Assembly (NCBI GenBank): GCA_023955225.1
Contig: JAGSGJ010000003.1
Span: 10,331 to 74,330 of the forward strand
Direction of reading: 5' to 3'
Origin: Sulfurovum sp.
GTDB taxonomy: Bacteria; Campylobacterota; Campylobacteria; Campylobacterales; Sulfurovaceae
Length of the DNA: 64,000 bases
Shown here: in pieces, positions 44,642 to 52,879 of the stretch
Position numbering within the stretch: the stretch's first letter is position 1
Layout of the letters: every line of letters starts with the position of its first letter
The notes under the pieces: model-generated
What the model was told of the DNA's origin: nothing
What the model saw: the letters and a program-made list of their open reading frames with translations, nothing else
Databases searched by the model: none
Program-made: the position numbers and the translations under genes

Positions 44642-44767
44642 TTACTCTTCCTCTCCATCCTTTTTATTTGTATATTTAGAAATTGTTTTTGTGATCACTA
44701 TGGCTGCGACAAAAGCCAAAAGTACCATAGATGTCGTGTAGAGTACATTCATTAGATCTATCTTCAC
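44642..44767 (-). CDS. Small membrane protein coupled to LolD-like ATPase
   Basis: 41 residues from a GTG that overlaps the stop codon of the ABC ATPase (ATGTGA; 'MKIDLMNVLYTTSMVLLAF' starts the protein); an ATG at 44752 would give 36 residues. One transmembrane helix (~10-27), then a charged tail 'KYTNKKDGEEE'. No family recognised. The position directly after the ATPase and the overlap argue for a real, co-translated subunit or regulator. Confidence 0.6.
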   Translation of the reverse strand: MKIDLMNVLYTTSMVLLAFVAAIVITKTISKYTNKKDGEEE

Positions 44768-45414
44768 ATCTTCTCCTTGAGGATCTTATCTTCGATCCTA
44801 TACGCAATATCACACCGTGCTTCCATACTCTCATCATGGGTCACCAGTAAGAGTCCTGCACCTGTCTCTTTAATGTAGTCCAGTAGTACATCCATCACAA
44901 GTTCTGCAGTCTCTTTATCCAAATTCCCTGTAGGTTCATCAGCAAAGATGATACGAGGCTTCTTACTCAATACCCTTGCAATAGAGACACGCTGTTGCTG
45001 TCCTCCTGAGAGTTCACCTATCTTTTGTTTCATCAGTTCTTTGATTTCCAGTTTTTCAAGTATGGTATCATCTATTTTCTCGGCACTTAACATACTGGCT
45101 ACTTCGATGTTTTCCATTGCACTCATACCTTTAAACAGGTAATGAAACTGAAATATGATCCCTATATCATAACGACGTAATGCTTCAATGCCTTCATCAT
45201 CAAGAGTGTAAAGATCATGTCCTAAAAGTGTTACGCTACCTTCATCAGGTTTTATAAAAGTTGAAAATATATGTAAAAGTGTCGACTTTCCGCAGCCGCT
45301 TCGGCCAATGATCGCTGCACTCTGTGACGGCTTTAAAGAAAAGTTTACATCGTGAAACAAAAGGGTATCAAAACCATGAGAAATATTTTGTGCTTCCAAT
45401 AAAGATTGGGACAT
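44764..45414 (-). CDS. lolD: ABC transporter ATP-binding protein (LolD-like)
   Basis: 216 residues. Walker A 'GRSGCGKST' (37-45), Q-loop region, signature 'LSGGQQQRVSIARVL', Walker B 'IIFADEPTGNLD' and H-loop 'VTHDE'. 'DEPTGNLDKETAE' is typical of the MacB/LolD/FtsE group. LolD powers lipoprotein release by LolCE to LolA. No LolC/E permease is adjacent, so the transported substrate is not proven. Confidence 0.82.
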   Translation of the reverse strand: MSQSLLEAQNISHGFDTLLFHDVNFSLKPSQSAAIIGRSGCGKSTLLHIFSTFIKPDEGSVTLLGHDLYTLDDEGIEALRRYDIGIIFQFHYLFKGMSAMENIEVASMLSAEKIDDTILEKLEIKELMKQKIGELSGGQQQRVSIARVLSKKPRIIFADEPTGNLDKETAELVMDVLLDYIKETGAGLLLVTHDESMEARCDIAYRIEDKILKEKM

Positions 45415-45502
45415 GTATTGCCTTTAAACTATTTGGCATATTTTAACATAAATAATGTAATGGGTGTATGGAGAGAATGAGGGGGAAATTTGAATGGATC
45501 TA

Positions 45503-45520
45503 CCCAAGCCATAGCTTGGG
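45503..45520. other. Hairpin between lolD and tsf
   Basis: CCCAAGC-CATA-GCTTGGG, a perfect 7-bp stem in the spacer between the lolD start and the tsf terminator. There is no U-run directly beside it; it may support termination on either strand. Confidence 0.4.
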
Positions 45521-45524
45521 CAGG

Positions 45525-45553
45525 AAAAAAGGAATAAGGGGAAACCCTTATCC
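45525..45553 (-). terminator. Rho-independent terminator of rpsB-tsf
   Basis: On the minus strand GGATAAGGG-TTT-CCCCTTATTCC is followed by TTTTTT. The stem begins within the tsf stop region. Confidence 0.8.
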
Positions 45554-46609
45554 CATTTGTGCAGCAACTTCAGCAGCAAAATCTTCTTCTACTACTTCAA
45601 TTCCTTCACCAACTTCTAATCTTATGAAGTGTACGATCTCAGCTGATCCACCAGCTGTTTTTGCTTTTTCCTGAACGTATTCAAGAACTGTTTTACTGTC
45701 ATCCATTACAAAGTTTTGGTCAAGAAGACATTGCTCTTGGTCAAGTGTTGTATTGTCTGCAATAAATCTTGCAATCTTACCTGGAAGAATTCTGTCCCAG
45801 ATCTTTTCAGGTTTACCTTCTGCAGTAAGTTCAGCTTTAAGAACTGCTTCTGCAGCTGCCATTACTTCCTCTGTCAATTGACTCATAGAGATATACTGAG
45901 GAACATTTTTAAGTGTTTTACCAAGTCTTACAAGTTCTTCATTCTCTTTTTCAATAGCAATGATTCTACCTTTAGTCTCTTCAGCTACAAAATCAGCATC
46001 AAAGTCTTTAAAAGAAAGTGTTGACGGAGACATTGCAGCAGCATGCATTGCTATCTCTTTAAGTACCGGAGTCATCGCTTCAGCAGTTGCAGCAGAATCA
46101 CATTTTGCTTCGATGATCACACCATTTTGAGAATTAGAGTGAACGTAACCGTTTACTGCTGTGTTCTCGTCAGCATTAATAAGTGCTGCTCTTCTAACTA
46201 CAAGTTTTTCACCAATAGTAGCAATTTGCTGAGAAAGATACTCTGCAAATGGTTCACCGTTGATAGTAGAAGCATTGATAGCTTCAGCATCAGCAAGACT
46301 GTTATCAAATGCATGATTTACAACATCTGACATTACTGCCAAGAATTTCTCATTTTGAGCAACAAAGTCAGTCTGAGAGTTGATCTCAACAATCACTGCT
46401 TTTTTACCTTCAACTTTAACACCGATAGCACCTTCAGCAGCTACTTTGCCCGCTTTTTTAGCAGCAGCACCCATACCTTGATCTCTAAGCCATGCAACAG
46501 CTTTGTCCATATCTCCATCAGCTTCAGTCAATGCTTTTTTACAGTCCATCATCCCTGCATCAGTCATCTCTCTGAGTTTTTTGATATCTTTAGGTCCAAA
46601 GTTTGCCAT
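45548..46609 (-). CDS. tsf: Translation elongation factor Ts
   Basis: 353 residues. EF-Ts recharges EF-Tu. 'LREMTDAGMMDCKKALTEADGDMDKAVAWLRDQG' (in parts: LREMTDAGMMDCKKALTEA, DMDKAVAWLRDQG) is the UBA-like N-terminal region and 'VEINSQTDFVAQNEKF' the core. Length (353) is somewhat above the E. coli 283. It lies 2 bp after rpsB. Confidence 0.96.
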   Translation of the reverse strand: MANFGPKDIKKLREMTDAGMMDCKKALTEADGDMDKAVAWLRDQGMGAAAKKAGKVAAEGAIGVKVEGKKAVIVEINSQTDFVAQNEKFLAVMSDVVNHAFDNSLADAEAINASTINGEPFAEYLSQQIATIGEKLVVRRAALINADENTAVNGYVHSNSQNGVIIEAKCDSAATAEAMTPVLKEIAMHAAAMSPSTLSFKDFDADFVAEETKGRIIAIEKENEELVRLGKTLKNVPQYISMSQLTEEVMAAAEAVLKAELTAEGKPEKIWDRILPGKIARFIADNTTLDQEQCLLDQNFVMDDSKTVLEYVQEKAKTAGGSAEIVHFIRLEVGEGIEVVEEDFAAEVAAQMG

Positions 46610-46611
46610 GA

Positions 46612-47643
46612 TTACGCCTCCGCCAATTCTTTTGCAGATGCAACAGCGTCTCTAAAGTTTCCTTTAAAGCTATATTTTTCTTCCATCACTTCAATTTGTG
46701 CATCAGTCATATTTGCTACGTCTGCGAATGTCTGGAAACCTTCGTCGTTGAGTTTACCTTGGTATACTTTACCAACACCAGCGATTTTAGTAAGATCGTC
46801 ACCTTTTTTCTCTGCTTTAGGTGCAGGCGCTGCTTTCTCTTCTACAAGTGCTGCAACTTCTTCTTTAGATGCTGGTTCTGCTGCTGCTTCAGTTGCCGCT
46901 TCAGCCATCACTGCTTCCATTTCTGTATCAGATGCTTCTTCAGAATCTCCACCGTTAGCTTCAGCATATATTGCTTTACCTTCGATGATCGCTTCAGCCA
47001 TTTCTTTACAGAAAAGGTTAATTGAACGGATAGCATCATCATTTCCTGGAATTGGATAATCAACCATATCAGGATCACAGTTCGTATCAAGTGGTGCAAT
47101 AACTTTCATACCAAGTCTTCTTGCTTCTTTAACAGCAATGTGTTCTTTAACAGCATCTACAACAAAGATCATGTCTGGAAGTTTTTTCATGTGTCTGAAA
47201 CCTTCGAGGTAAGAGCTTAATTTCTCTTTTTTTCTCTTAAGCATCAATGCTTCTTTCTTAGTAAGAAGATTAATTTGACCAGTCTCTTCCATTTGCTCGA
47301 TTATTTCGAGTTTTCTGATAGATTTTTTCATTGTTGGGTAGTTTGTTAACATTCCACCTAACCATCTAGTTGCAACGTAAGGCATACCAGCTCTTTCAGC
47401 GTGCTCTTTAACTGCTTGTCTAGCTTGTTTTTTAGTACCTACGAAAAGTACTGTTTGTCCTTCAGCTGCTGCATCTCTAACTACATTGTATGTATATTTG
47501 AAATATCTAAGTGTTTTTTGAAGGTCGATAATATAGATGTTCTTTCTTGCACCGAAAATGAATTTTTTCATTTTTGGATTCCATCTTCTTGTTTGGTGTC
47601 CGAAGTGTACACCACATTCGAGTAAGTCTTTCATTGTTACCAT
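46612..47643 (-). CDS. rpsB: 30S ribosomal protein S2 with HhH extension
   Basis: 343 residues, well above the ~240-260 of typical S2. Residues 1-~230 are canonical S2 ('GVHFGHQTRRWNPKM', 'IIDLQKT', 'VIAPLDTNCDPDMVDYPIPG'). An Ala/Glu-rich linker (~231-280) follows, then residues 282-343 contain 'IAGVGKVYQGKLNDEGFQ' with the helix-hairpin-helix pattern and 'TFADVANMTDAQI'. The Shine-Dalgarno is AAGGAG. A 210-nt leader precedes it. Confidence 0.96.
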   Translation of the reverse strand: MVTMKDLLECGVHFGHQTRRWNPKMKKFIFGARKNIYIIDLQKTLRYFKYTYNVVRDAAAEGQTVLFVGTKKQARQAVKEHAERAGMPYVATRWLGGMLTNYPTMKKSIRKLEIIEQMEETGQINLLTKKEALMLKRKKEKLSSYLEGFRHMKKLPDMIFVVDAVKEHIAVKEARRLGMKVIAPLDTNCDPDMVDYPIPGNDDAIRSINLFCKEMAEAIIEGKAIYAEANGGDSEEASDTEMEAVMAEAATEAAAEPASKEEVAALVEEKAAPAPKAEKKGDDLTKIAGVGKVYQGKLNDEGFQTFADVANMTDAQIEVMEEKYSFKGNFRDAVASAKELAEA

Positions 47644-47675
47644 AAGTTTCTCCTTGGTATATTGTTAATAGAATT

Positions 47676-47698
47676 TTCATCTTATAAAAATTCAGTTA
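47676..47698 (-). other. Inverted repeat in the rpsB leader
   Basis: GAATTTT and AAAATTC form a 7-bp stem just upstream of the rpsB ribosome-binding site. It is A/T-rich and weak; it could be part of a leader structure. Confidence 0.25.
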
Positions 47699-47851
47699 AA
47701 AGCATAGCTTCATCACTAGGTTTAAGAGTTGGATCGATAATCGTCCAAATCATCCACTGTAGTCATCAACACATAATGTGCAACCAGTCAAGGAATAACT
47801 ACATGAGTATTTCCATTATTCAAGATGTTTTCACACCCTATAAGAGAATAA

Positions 47852-47887
47852 GGAACGCGATTATACCCAAATGATGTTTAAGATTTT
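47852..47887 (-). promoter_or_regulatory. Promoter of the rpsB-tsf operon
   Basis: Minus strand reads AAAATCTT, 12 bp, then GGTATAATCGCGTTCC. TATAAT is the -10 and CGCG the discriminator. Transcription would start near 47853, giving a leader of about 210 nt, room for S2 autoregulation. Confidence 0.65.
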
Positions 47888-47934
47888 ATAAAAGGGGAAG
47901 AGATGGACAAGTTGTACCTTGCCCAAGTAGTGTT

Positions 47935-48405
47935 TTATGCGTTTTGAAGCTCTTGCAGTTTAGCCTTTACAGCATCCACATGTTCTTTTACTCTTACTTT
48001 TGTCCAAGTTGCAGCTACTTTTCCATCAGGGCCTATGATGAATGTAGAACGTACCACACCCATGTACTCTTTACCCATGAACTTTTTAAGCTGCCAGATA
48101 CCAAAAGTCTTACACAACTCTTTCTCTTCATCTGCAAGTAACGTAATTTTTAGTTCTTTTTTCTCTATAAATTTTCTATGCTTTTCAGGTGAGTCTGGAC
48201 TCACCCCTAAAATAATGGCATCCAAATCTGTAAAGTCCGGAAGTGCTGCCGTAAAATCACAAGCTTCAGTAGTACATCCTGGTGTATTGTCTTTAGGGTA
48301 AAAGTAAAGTACTATCCATCTGCCTTTAATATCTCTTAGACATATCTCTTCTTCATCCTGGTTTGGCAGACAAAAGTCTGGTACCTGTGTTCCTACTTCC
48401 AACAT
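47935..48405 (-). CDS. bcp: Peroxiredoxin, PrxQ/BCP family
   Basis: 156 residues. 'YFYPKDNTPGCTTEACDF' carries the peroxidatic Cys44 and resolving Cys49 five residues apart, typical of atypical 2-Cys PrxQ. It reduces peroxides using thioredoxin; trxA and trxB are present at the end of this window. Single gene. Confidence 0.94.
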   Translation of the reverse strand: MLEVGTQVPDFCLPNQDEEEICLRDIKGRWIVLYFYPKDNTPGCTTEACDFTAALPDFTDLDAIILGVSPDSPEKHRKFIEKKELKITLLADEEKELCKTFGIWQLKKFMGKEYMGVVRSTFIIGPDGKVAATWTKVRVKEHVDAVKAKLQELQNA

Positions 48406-48487
48406 AAGCTATCCTTTATTATTTCTTTTTGGGTAGTATAACAGATAAATTTAAGAAAAACTCTTGCCAAAGGCAAAGCTTTTACGA

Positions 48488-48506
48488 GAAATCATTTAGT
48501 GATTTC
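48488..48506. repeat. Palindrome, copy 1 of a 17-nt repeat
   Basis: GAAATCA-TTTAG-TGATTTC. Its 17-nt core AAATCATTTAGTGATTT recurs in 50268-50284. Confidence 0.55.
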
Positions 48507-48576
48507 CTGCATCAGTCTGTTGGACTAGAAGTGAGAGGAATTTTTAAGTAGCTTTGCTTCTTAAAAAGGAGAGATT

Positions 48577-48786
48577 ATGACGGATAAACAAACCAAAGAA
48601 GAACTTTTAGCAGAGATCGAAAAACTTATCGCTTATGGCAGGGAAGAACCAACCATCAATCCTGCCCTTTTAGCCTATCTTGAGATGGACGATCTTGTCG
48701 CTACCAAGAAAAAACTACTTGAAAGAGTAGGAAAGCTCAGTGAAGAAGATAAAGAATGGTTGCAACAGTTTAAGAAGTACGAGTAA
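48577..48786 (+). CDS. Small hypothetical protein
   Basis: 69 residues, highly charged and helical ('TKEELLAEIEKLIAYGREEP' start, 'KKKLLERVGKLSEEDKEWLQQ' later), no membrane segment. An AAAGGAGAG site precedes the ATG with ideal spacing, and an 8-bp inverted repeat (TTTTTAAG...CTTAAAAA) lies right before it. Convergent with the protease gene. Not recognised. Confidence 0.7.
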   Translation: MTDKQTKEELLAEIEKLIAYGREEPTINPALLAYLEMDDLVATKKKLLERVGKLSEEDKEWLQQFKKYE

Positions 48787-48789
48787 CCT

Positions 48790-50238
48790 CTATTTCCTCA
48801 AATCTATTGACTTGTCAAATTCGATATTGTACTTTTTAAGTATAGCGCTCTGTTTCGTTTGAGCTTCTACTCTATCGATGATCACTTTCACACCATCATT
48901 GTCTTCTAAGACGATATACTGACTCTTCACTTCAGACATCTTTTGATAAAATTCTTTAAAGTTTTTAAATGGTTCGCCATTGACTTTATCTATGGGCCAC
49001 ATCGCAAAATCATTGTCTCCTCTACTCATATCTGAAGCCAATACCTTCAATAAGACCACCACTTCACTTTTGTCTTTTTCTTGCCATTTTCCAGCCAAGT
49101 AACTCAGCTTTAAACGGTTACGGTTTGTAGAAACAATAAGGTTCCGAGTTAAAGGAGAAAAGACATATCCGCCATAGACAAAATAACTCGGTACTGCATC
49201 ATAACGTGTTGTTTTGACCAAATACATATCATCTGCTATGTAATTTAAATCTGCCTCAACTTGCATATTTTTCTTATCACGGATGATATCAAGCTTTACT
49301 TTTTCACCCATTTGATAGGCGTCGATAAAGTGCTGATAATGCGTGTACTCATGTTTTCTAAACTCTACCGTACCGTCATTTTCCACATTATGTCCGTCTA
49401 CTGCAGTTAAAATATCACCTTCCTGCAGTGATCCAGCAAGCGATGAATTGTGTACCACTTTCACGATAAGTTTTCCACTAACATTCTCATCAAGTCCATA
49501 ATAGCGCCTTATGGCGGGGTTTTCCAGTTTTTGTGTACCTAAGCCCAAATCTGAAAACCCATCATGTTTTCCATCTTTCATATCTTTTATGAAGTGTTTT
49601 ACCATATTCACAGGTACCAAATAACCAATGTTTTGAGACTTGGTAATGAGTTGCATCACCACACCGACTATCTTTCCGTCTGAAAGCGCTGGTCCTCCAG
49701 AATTTCCAGGGTTCACTGCAGCATCTACCTGAACTGCCAAAAAAGACTCTCCGCTGTGTGCATACGCATGATGTTCTATACGTGAGACTACTCCAATAGT
49801 CGCAGAGAGTGTACTGCCTCCCATAGGGTAACCGTAAACAACAATTTTTTGTTCAACATCAGGGAGCGTACCAAAAGTAAGTGGTTTCACCCCTTCAAAA
49901 AATGCCTTTTCCTCTACTTTTAAAAGTGCCAGGTCTGCCTGATGGGAAACAGCATATACCTTGGCAATGTAACGTTTACGTTGTCCGTAACGTTGTACTT
50001 CTATAAAAGCTTGATTGGCTACGACATGTGCATTCGTAAGAATGTACCCACCTTCTATGATGGCACCAGAACCTGTACTGCTACGCATTGAACTGTTCCA
50101 AGGTTCTTGATAGTTCGGTACTTTTGCTGTGGTATAGATTTTAACGATAGCTTCTTTAGTACCATTCTCTTGATTTGCACCTGCAGTTAAAAAAAGTGTA
50201 CTTAACAGTAGCATCCATAGTATTCTACGATTCAGCAT
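48790..50238 (-). CDS. Periplasmic trypsin-like serine protease with PDZ region (S1C, DegP-like)
   Basis: 482 residues. Signal peptide ~1-20. Catalytic triad: His71 ('LTNAHVVANQ'), Asp102 ('HQADLALLKVE') and Ser180 ('VNPGNSGGPALSDGKIVG'). The region ~245-330 is PDZ-like ('GSLQEGDILTAVDGHNV'); the remaining ~150 residues are not assigned. DegP/HtrA-type envelope protease or chaperone, probably for quality control of exported proteins. Confidence 0.88.
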   Translation of the reverse strand: MLNRRILWMLLLSTLFLTAGANQENGTKEAIVKIYTTAKVPNYQEPWNSSMRSSTGSGAIIEGGYILTNAHVVANQAFIEVQRYGQRKRYIAKVYAVSHQADLALLKVEEKAFFEGVKPLTFGTLPDVEQKIVVYGYPMGGSTLSATIGVVSRIEHHAYAHSGESFLAVQVDAAVNPGNSGGPALSDGKIVGVVMQLITKSQNIGYLVPVNMVKHFIKDMKDGKHDGFSDLGLGTQKLENPAIRRYYGLDENVSGKLIVKVVHNSSLAGSLQEGDILTAVDGHNVENDGTVEFRKHEYTHYQHFIDAYQMGEKVKLDIIRDKKNMQVEADLNYIADDMYLVKTTRYDAVPSYFVYGGYVFSPLTRNLIVSTNRNRLKLSYLAGKWQEKDKSEVVVLLKVLASDMSRGDNDFAMWPIDKVNGEPFKNFKEFYQKMSEVKSQYIVLEDNDGVKVIIDRVEAQTKQSAILKKYNIEFDKSIDLRK

Positions 50239-50251
50239 TTAGTACCTCACT

Positions 50252-50294
50252 GCAGTGAATTTCACATAAATCATTTAGTGATTTATCGCACTGC
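50252..50294. repeat. Nested palindrome, copy 2 of the 17-nt repeat
   Basis: Outer stem GCAGTG/CACTGC (50252-50257 with 50289-50294), inner stem ATAAATCA-TTTAG-TGATTTAT (50266-50286). It lies between DUF523 and the protease on the minus strand and could be a terminator or attenuator. Confidence 0.5.
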
Positions 50295-50316
50295 GTTTTA
50301 ACGCTTGTAATTCTTC

Positions 50317-50760
50317 TCATACTAATCCCCTAAAATCTTCTGCGTCTACGCAGTGTATATTTCGTTTTTTTGCTTCTTTTGCCATAAGCCCTGCTTCTTT
50401 TGAAGAGAGTAAATTTTTTTCTTCATCATAGAGTCTTGCGGAGCATACACCACAACTTGGACTTCGGTCTTTACCTATAAACATATCTAGATCTGGATGT
50501 GCGTCAAAAAACAGTGTAGCATATTGAATGACAGGAGTAGATAAATCTTCTCCATTCAAATTGGATATGGATTTGTGTCCTTGTTGTGTTTCTATCAGAT
50601 CCATCGTAGGACGAGGTGAACCAAAGGCAAAATCTTCAGGACAAAAAGGAATGAGTTCACTGCCTTCCAACAGGGTTAGAAGTGTTTCATTTTTATTGTC
50701 AGAAGCATCATATCGACACTTTTCTCCCAAAAGACACGCAGAAATTGCGACCTTTTTCAT
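50317..50760 (-). CDS. DUF523 family protein
   Basis: 147 residues from the ATG at 50760, 2 bp after the DUF420 gene ends; the longer frame would read through that stop region. 'ACLLGEKCRYDASDN' with Cys, 'PFCPEDFAFGSPRP' and 'KDRSPSCGVCSARLYDE' are the DUF523 signatures with conserved cysteines. Function is not established; the cysteine arrangement suggests a metal site. Confidence 0.88.
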   Translation of the reverse strand: MKKVAISACLLGEKCRYDASDNKNETLLTLLEGSELIPFCPEDFAFGSPRPTMDLIETQQGHKSISNLNGEDLSTPVIQYATLFFDAHPDLDMFIGKDRSPSCGVCSARLYDEEKNLLSSKEAGLMAKEAKKRNIHCVDAEDFRGLV

Positions 50761-50762
50761 AG

Positions 50763-51242
50763 TTAAAATACAAAGAGTAACGCATAAACCCAAGCACCAG
50801 TTAACATGGTTAATGTGATGCCTATAAAAGTACGTTGTCCATATTTTTTATGTGCCTCAGAATAAAGACCTGGAAGTGTAGATTGCTTTTTATAACGCTT
50901 AGCAGTATAAAGTGTCATTACCCATAAGATCAATGTAATTACAGAGATGATGATATGAAAAATCAATACATACAAAAGATAATCATGTGATACAGAACTA
51001 CCTTCCATAAGGTTCTTATAACCACCCTCCATACGTACACCAAACTCAAAAAATCCCACTACAGTCACAGAAAGCCAAAAAAGTAATTTCTGTACACTTT
51101 CATGTGCACTATAGTTCCCTTTTTTTGCAAGAGAAATCGCCCCATAAATCAAAAAAGGCAACACAGCAACAATCACAGATACAATATCCATAAAAAGTGG
51201 TGCACGTGTACCTAAAAACCCAGATGTAAATAAAAAATCCAT
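50763..51242 (-). CDS. DUF420-like membrane protein
   Basis: 159 residues. Four hydrophobic helices (~17-38, ~50-70, ~85-108, ~135-157) and conserved histidines near the membrane ('HDYLLYVLIFHIIIS', 'EAHKKYG'). The end, 'TLTMLTGAWVYALLFVF', matches the DUF420 pattern. In some bacteria DUF420 proteins occur with cytochrome oxidase genes; none are nearby here. Confidence 0.7.
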   Translation of the reverse strand: MDFLFTSGFLGTRAPLFMDIVSVIVAVLPFLIYGAISLAKKGNYSAHESVQKLLFWLSVTVVGFFEFGVRMEGGYKNLMEGSSVSHDYLLYVLIFHIIISVITLILWVMTLYTAKRYKKQSTLPGLYSEAHKKYGQRTFIGITLTMLTGAWVYALLFVF

Positions 51243-51300
51243 AAACTCTCCTCATTCAAATAATAATAACACTATACCAAAGGCATCTAAAAATACCTAG

Positions 51301-52728
51301 CTAACAGATGACTACCGATTTAACCTCTGTAAACTCTTCAAGTGCCCATTTTGGACCTTCTCTTCCCACACCTGAAAGCTTGGCACCGCCATAAGGCTGT
51401 ACATCAAAACGAAGTGTTGGTATGTCATTGATCACCACACCACCACACTCGGCATCTTCTATAAACGCCTGTGTCATTTTCAGATCATTGGTAAAAATAG
51501 AAAATTGTAATCCGTATGGAGAATCATTCATTTTCTCTACGGCTGTTTCATAATCAGATACCGATACCAAACTTACGATAGGCGCAAAGACTTCTTCACA
51601 GATGATCTTCATATCATCTGTAACATCTGCCATAACTGTCGGAGGGAACATCCCCTCTACCTCTTCACCTCCAGCAATGACTTTTGCCCCTTCACTTTTC
51701 GCTGAAACTATCCATCCATTCGCTCTTTGTCTAGACTCATCATCTATCAGTGGGCCCATAAAAGTATCTTCTTCATACGGTGAACCAACTTTGAGCTTGT
51801 TCGTCTCTTGTGCCATAAGCTCTGTAAAGGCTTCATATACCTCTTCATTCACATAGATACGTTGTAGCGAGATACACACTTGTCCGGAGTTGTAAAAGGC
51901 ACCAAAAGCACAACGTGCCGCTGCAAGAGCCAGGTCTGCACTTTTATCAATGTAGGTTGCTGCATTACCACCCAGTTCAAGACTTACTTTCTTAATACCT
52001 GCCTGTTTTGTGATAATGTTTCCTACAAGTACAGAACCTGTAAAACTAATAACTCTCGGGATATCACTTTGTACCAGTGTTGAACCGACTTCAGCATCAC
52101 CATACACCACAGAGAGTGCATCTTTGATCGCATACTCTGACTCCACAAAAAGCTTTGCAAACATATAGGCTGTCATAGGTGCTTCAGGTGTAGGTTTCAG
52201 TACGACTGTATTTCCTGCTCCCAGTGCCGGGGCTATCTTGTGCGCCACAAGGTTCAGAGGGAAATTAAACGGCGTGATACAGGCAACAATTCCCACAGGC
52301 TCACGTCTAAAATATGCCAATGTTTTTTTACCGCTAGGCATGATATCCGTAGGAAGTGTCTCACCTGAAAGATTTGCAAGTTCCATCACAGTGAGCTTGA
52401 TAGTCTCCACACATCTTTCAACTTCTATACGGGAAAATACAATAGGCTTTGCCACTTCTTTAGCCAACATCAAAGCAAATACTTCTTTCTCTTCGGTAAG
52501 TCTTTTAGCCACATCTTCCAACCACAAGATACGCTGGGACAATGGTGATTTGGCTGCTGCTTTTCTTGCAGCTTTAGCAATGTTGAGTGCTTTGAGTGTA
52601 TCATCTATATCACACACAGGAGCTGTACTTACAACAGCACCATCAAAAGGACTCTTTCGTTCCTGTTGTATTTCTTTATTTTCTTCTGTAGAACCAAAAA
52701 AGATTTTGGCTTGTGCTATATTAGACAT
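51301..52728 (-). CDS. NAD(P)-dependent aldehyde dehydrogenase
   Basis: 475 residues. ALDH motifs: 'ITPFNFPLNLVAHKIAPAL', 'GNTVVLKPTPEAP', 'FTGSVLVGNII', 'LELGGNAATY' and the nucleophile in 'GQVCISLQRIYV'. The general fold suggests an aldehyde or semialdehyde substrate (glyceraldehyde-3-phosphate or lactaldehyde types have similar motifs). Substrate not assigned. It has its own -10 (TATAAT, 52758-52763). Confidence 0.88.
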   Translation of the reverse strand: MSNIAQAKIFFGSTEENKEIQQERKSPFDGAVVSTAPVCDIDDTLKALNIAKAARKAAAKSPLSQRILWLEDVAKRLTEEKEVFALMLAKEVAKPIVFSRIEVERCVETIKLTVMELANLSGETLPTDIMPSGKKTLAYFRREPVGIVACITPFNFPLNLVAHKIAPALGAGNTVVLKPTPEAPMTAYMFAKLFVESEYAIKDALSVVYGDAEVGSTLVQSDIPRVISFTGSVLVGNIITKQAGIKKVSLELGGNAATYIDKSADLALAAARCAFGAFYNSGQVCISLQRIYVNEEVYEAFTELMAQETNKLKVGSPYEEDTFMGPLIDDESRQRANGWIVSAKSEGAKVIAGGEEVEGMFPPTVMADVTDDMKIICEEVFAPIVSLVSVSDYETAVEKMNDSPYGLQFSIFTNDLKMTQAFIEDAECGGVVINDIPTLRFDVQPYGGAKLSGVGREGPKWALEEFTEVKSVVIC

Positions 52729-52757
52729 TGTTGTACCTTAATTTGTAAAATTGTTTG

Positions 52758-52763
52758 ATTATA
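52758..52763 (-). promoter_or_regulatory. -10 element for aldehyde dehydrogenase
   Basis: TATAAT on the minus strand in CTATAATCAAAC, 29 bp upstream of the ATG. Confidence 0.5.
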
Positions 52764-52810
52764 GCAAATTGGGGATAAAAGGTAATGGAGTTGTTATGTA
52801 TTTCGGTTTG

Positions 52811-52835
52811 TGTGATGGAGAGAAACACCATCACA
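52811..52835. other. Hairpin between the 42-aa gene and aldehyde dehydrogenase
   Basis: TGTGATGG-agagaaaca-CCATCACA, a perfect 8-bp stem. No U-run; it could end the 42-aa gene's transcript or be an operator for the dehydrogenase. Confidence 0.4.
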
Positions 52836-52879
52836 GTAACTTTTTTCAAGATAAGATTAAACGTGGCAGATCTCTTTTA

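Noticed and set aside
44948..45142. Antisense ORFs such as the 64-residue frame over lolD, and similar frames over rpsB, tsf and alaS
   Set aside because: They overlap clear genes in the opposite strand, lack ribosome-binding sites, and have low-complexity Ser/Cys/Phe composition typical of shadow frames.
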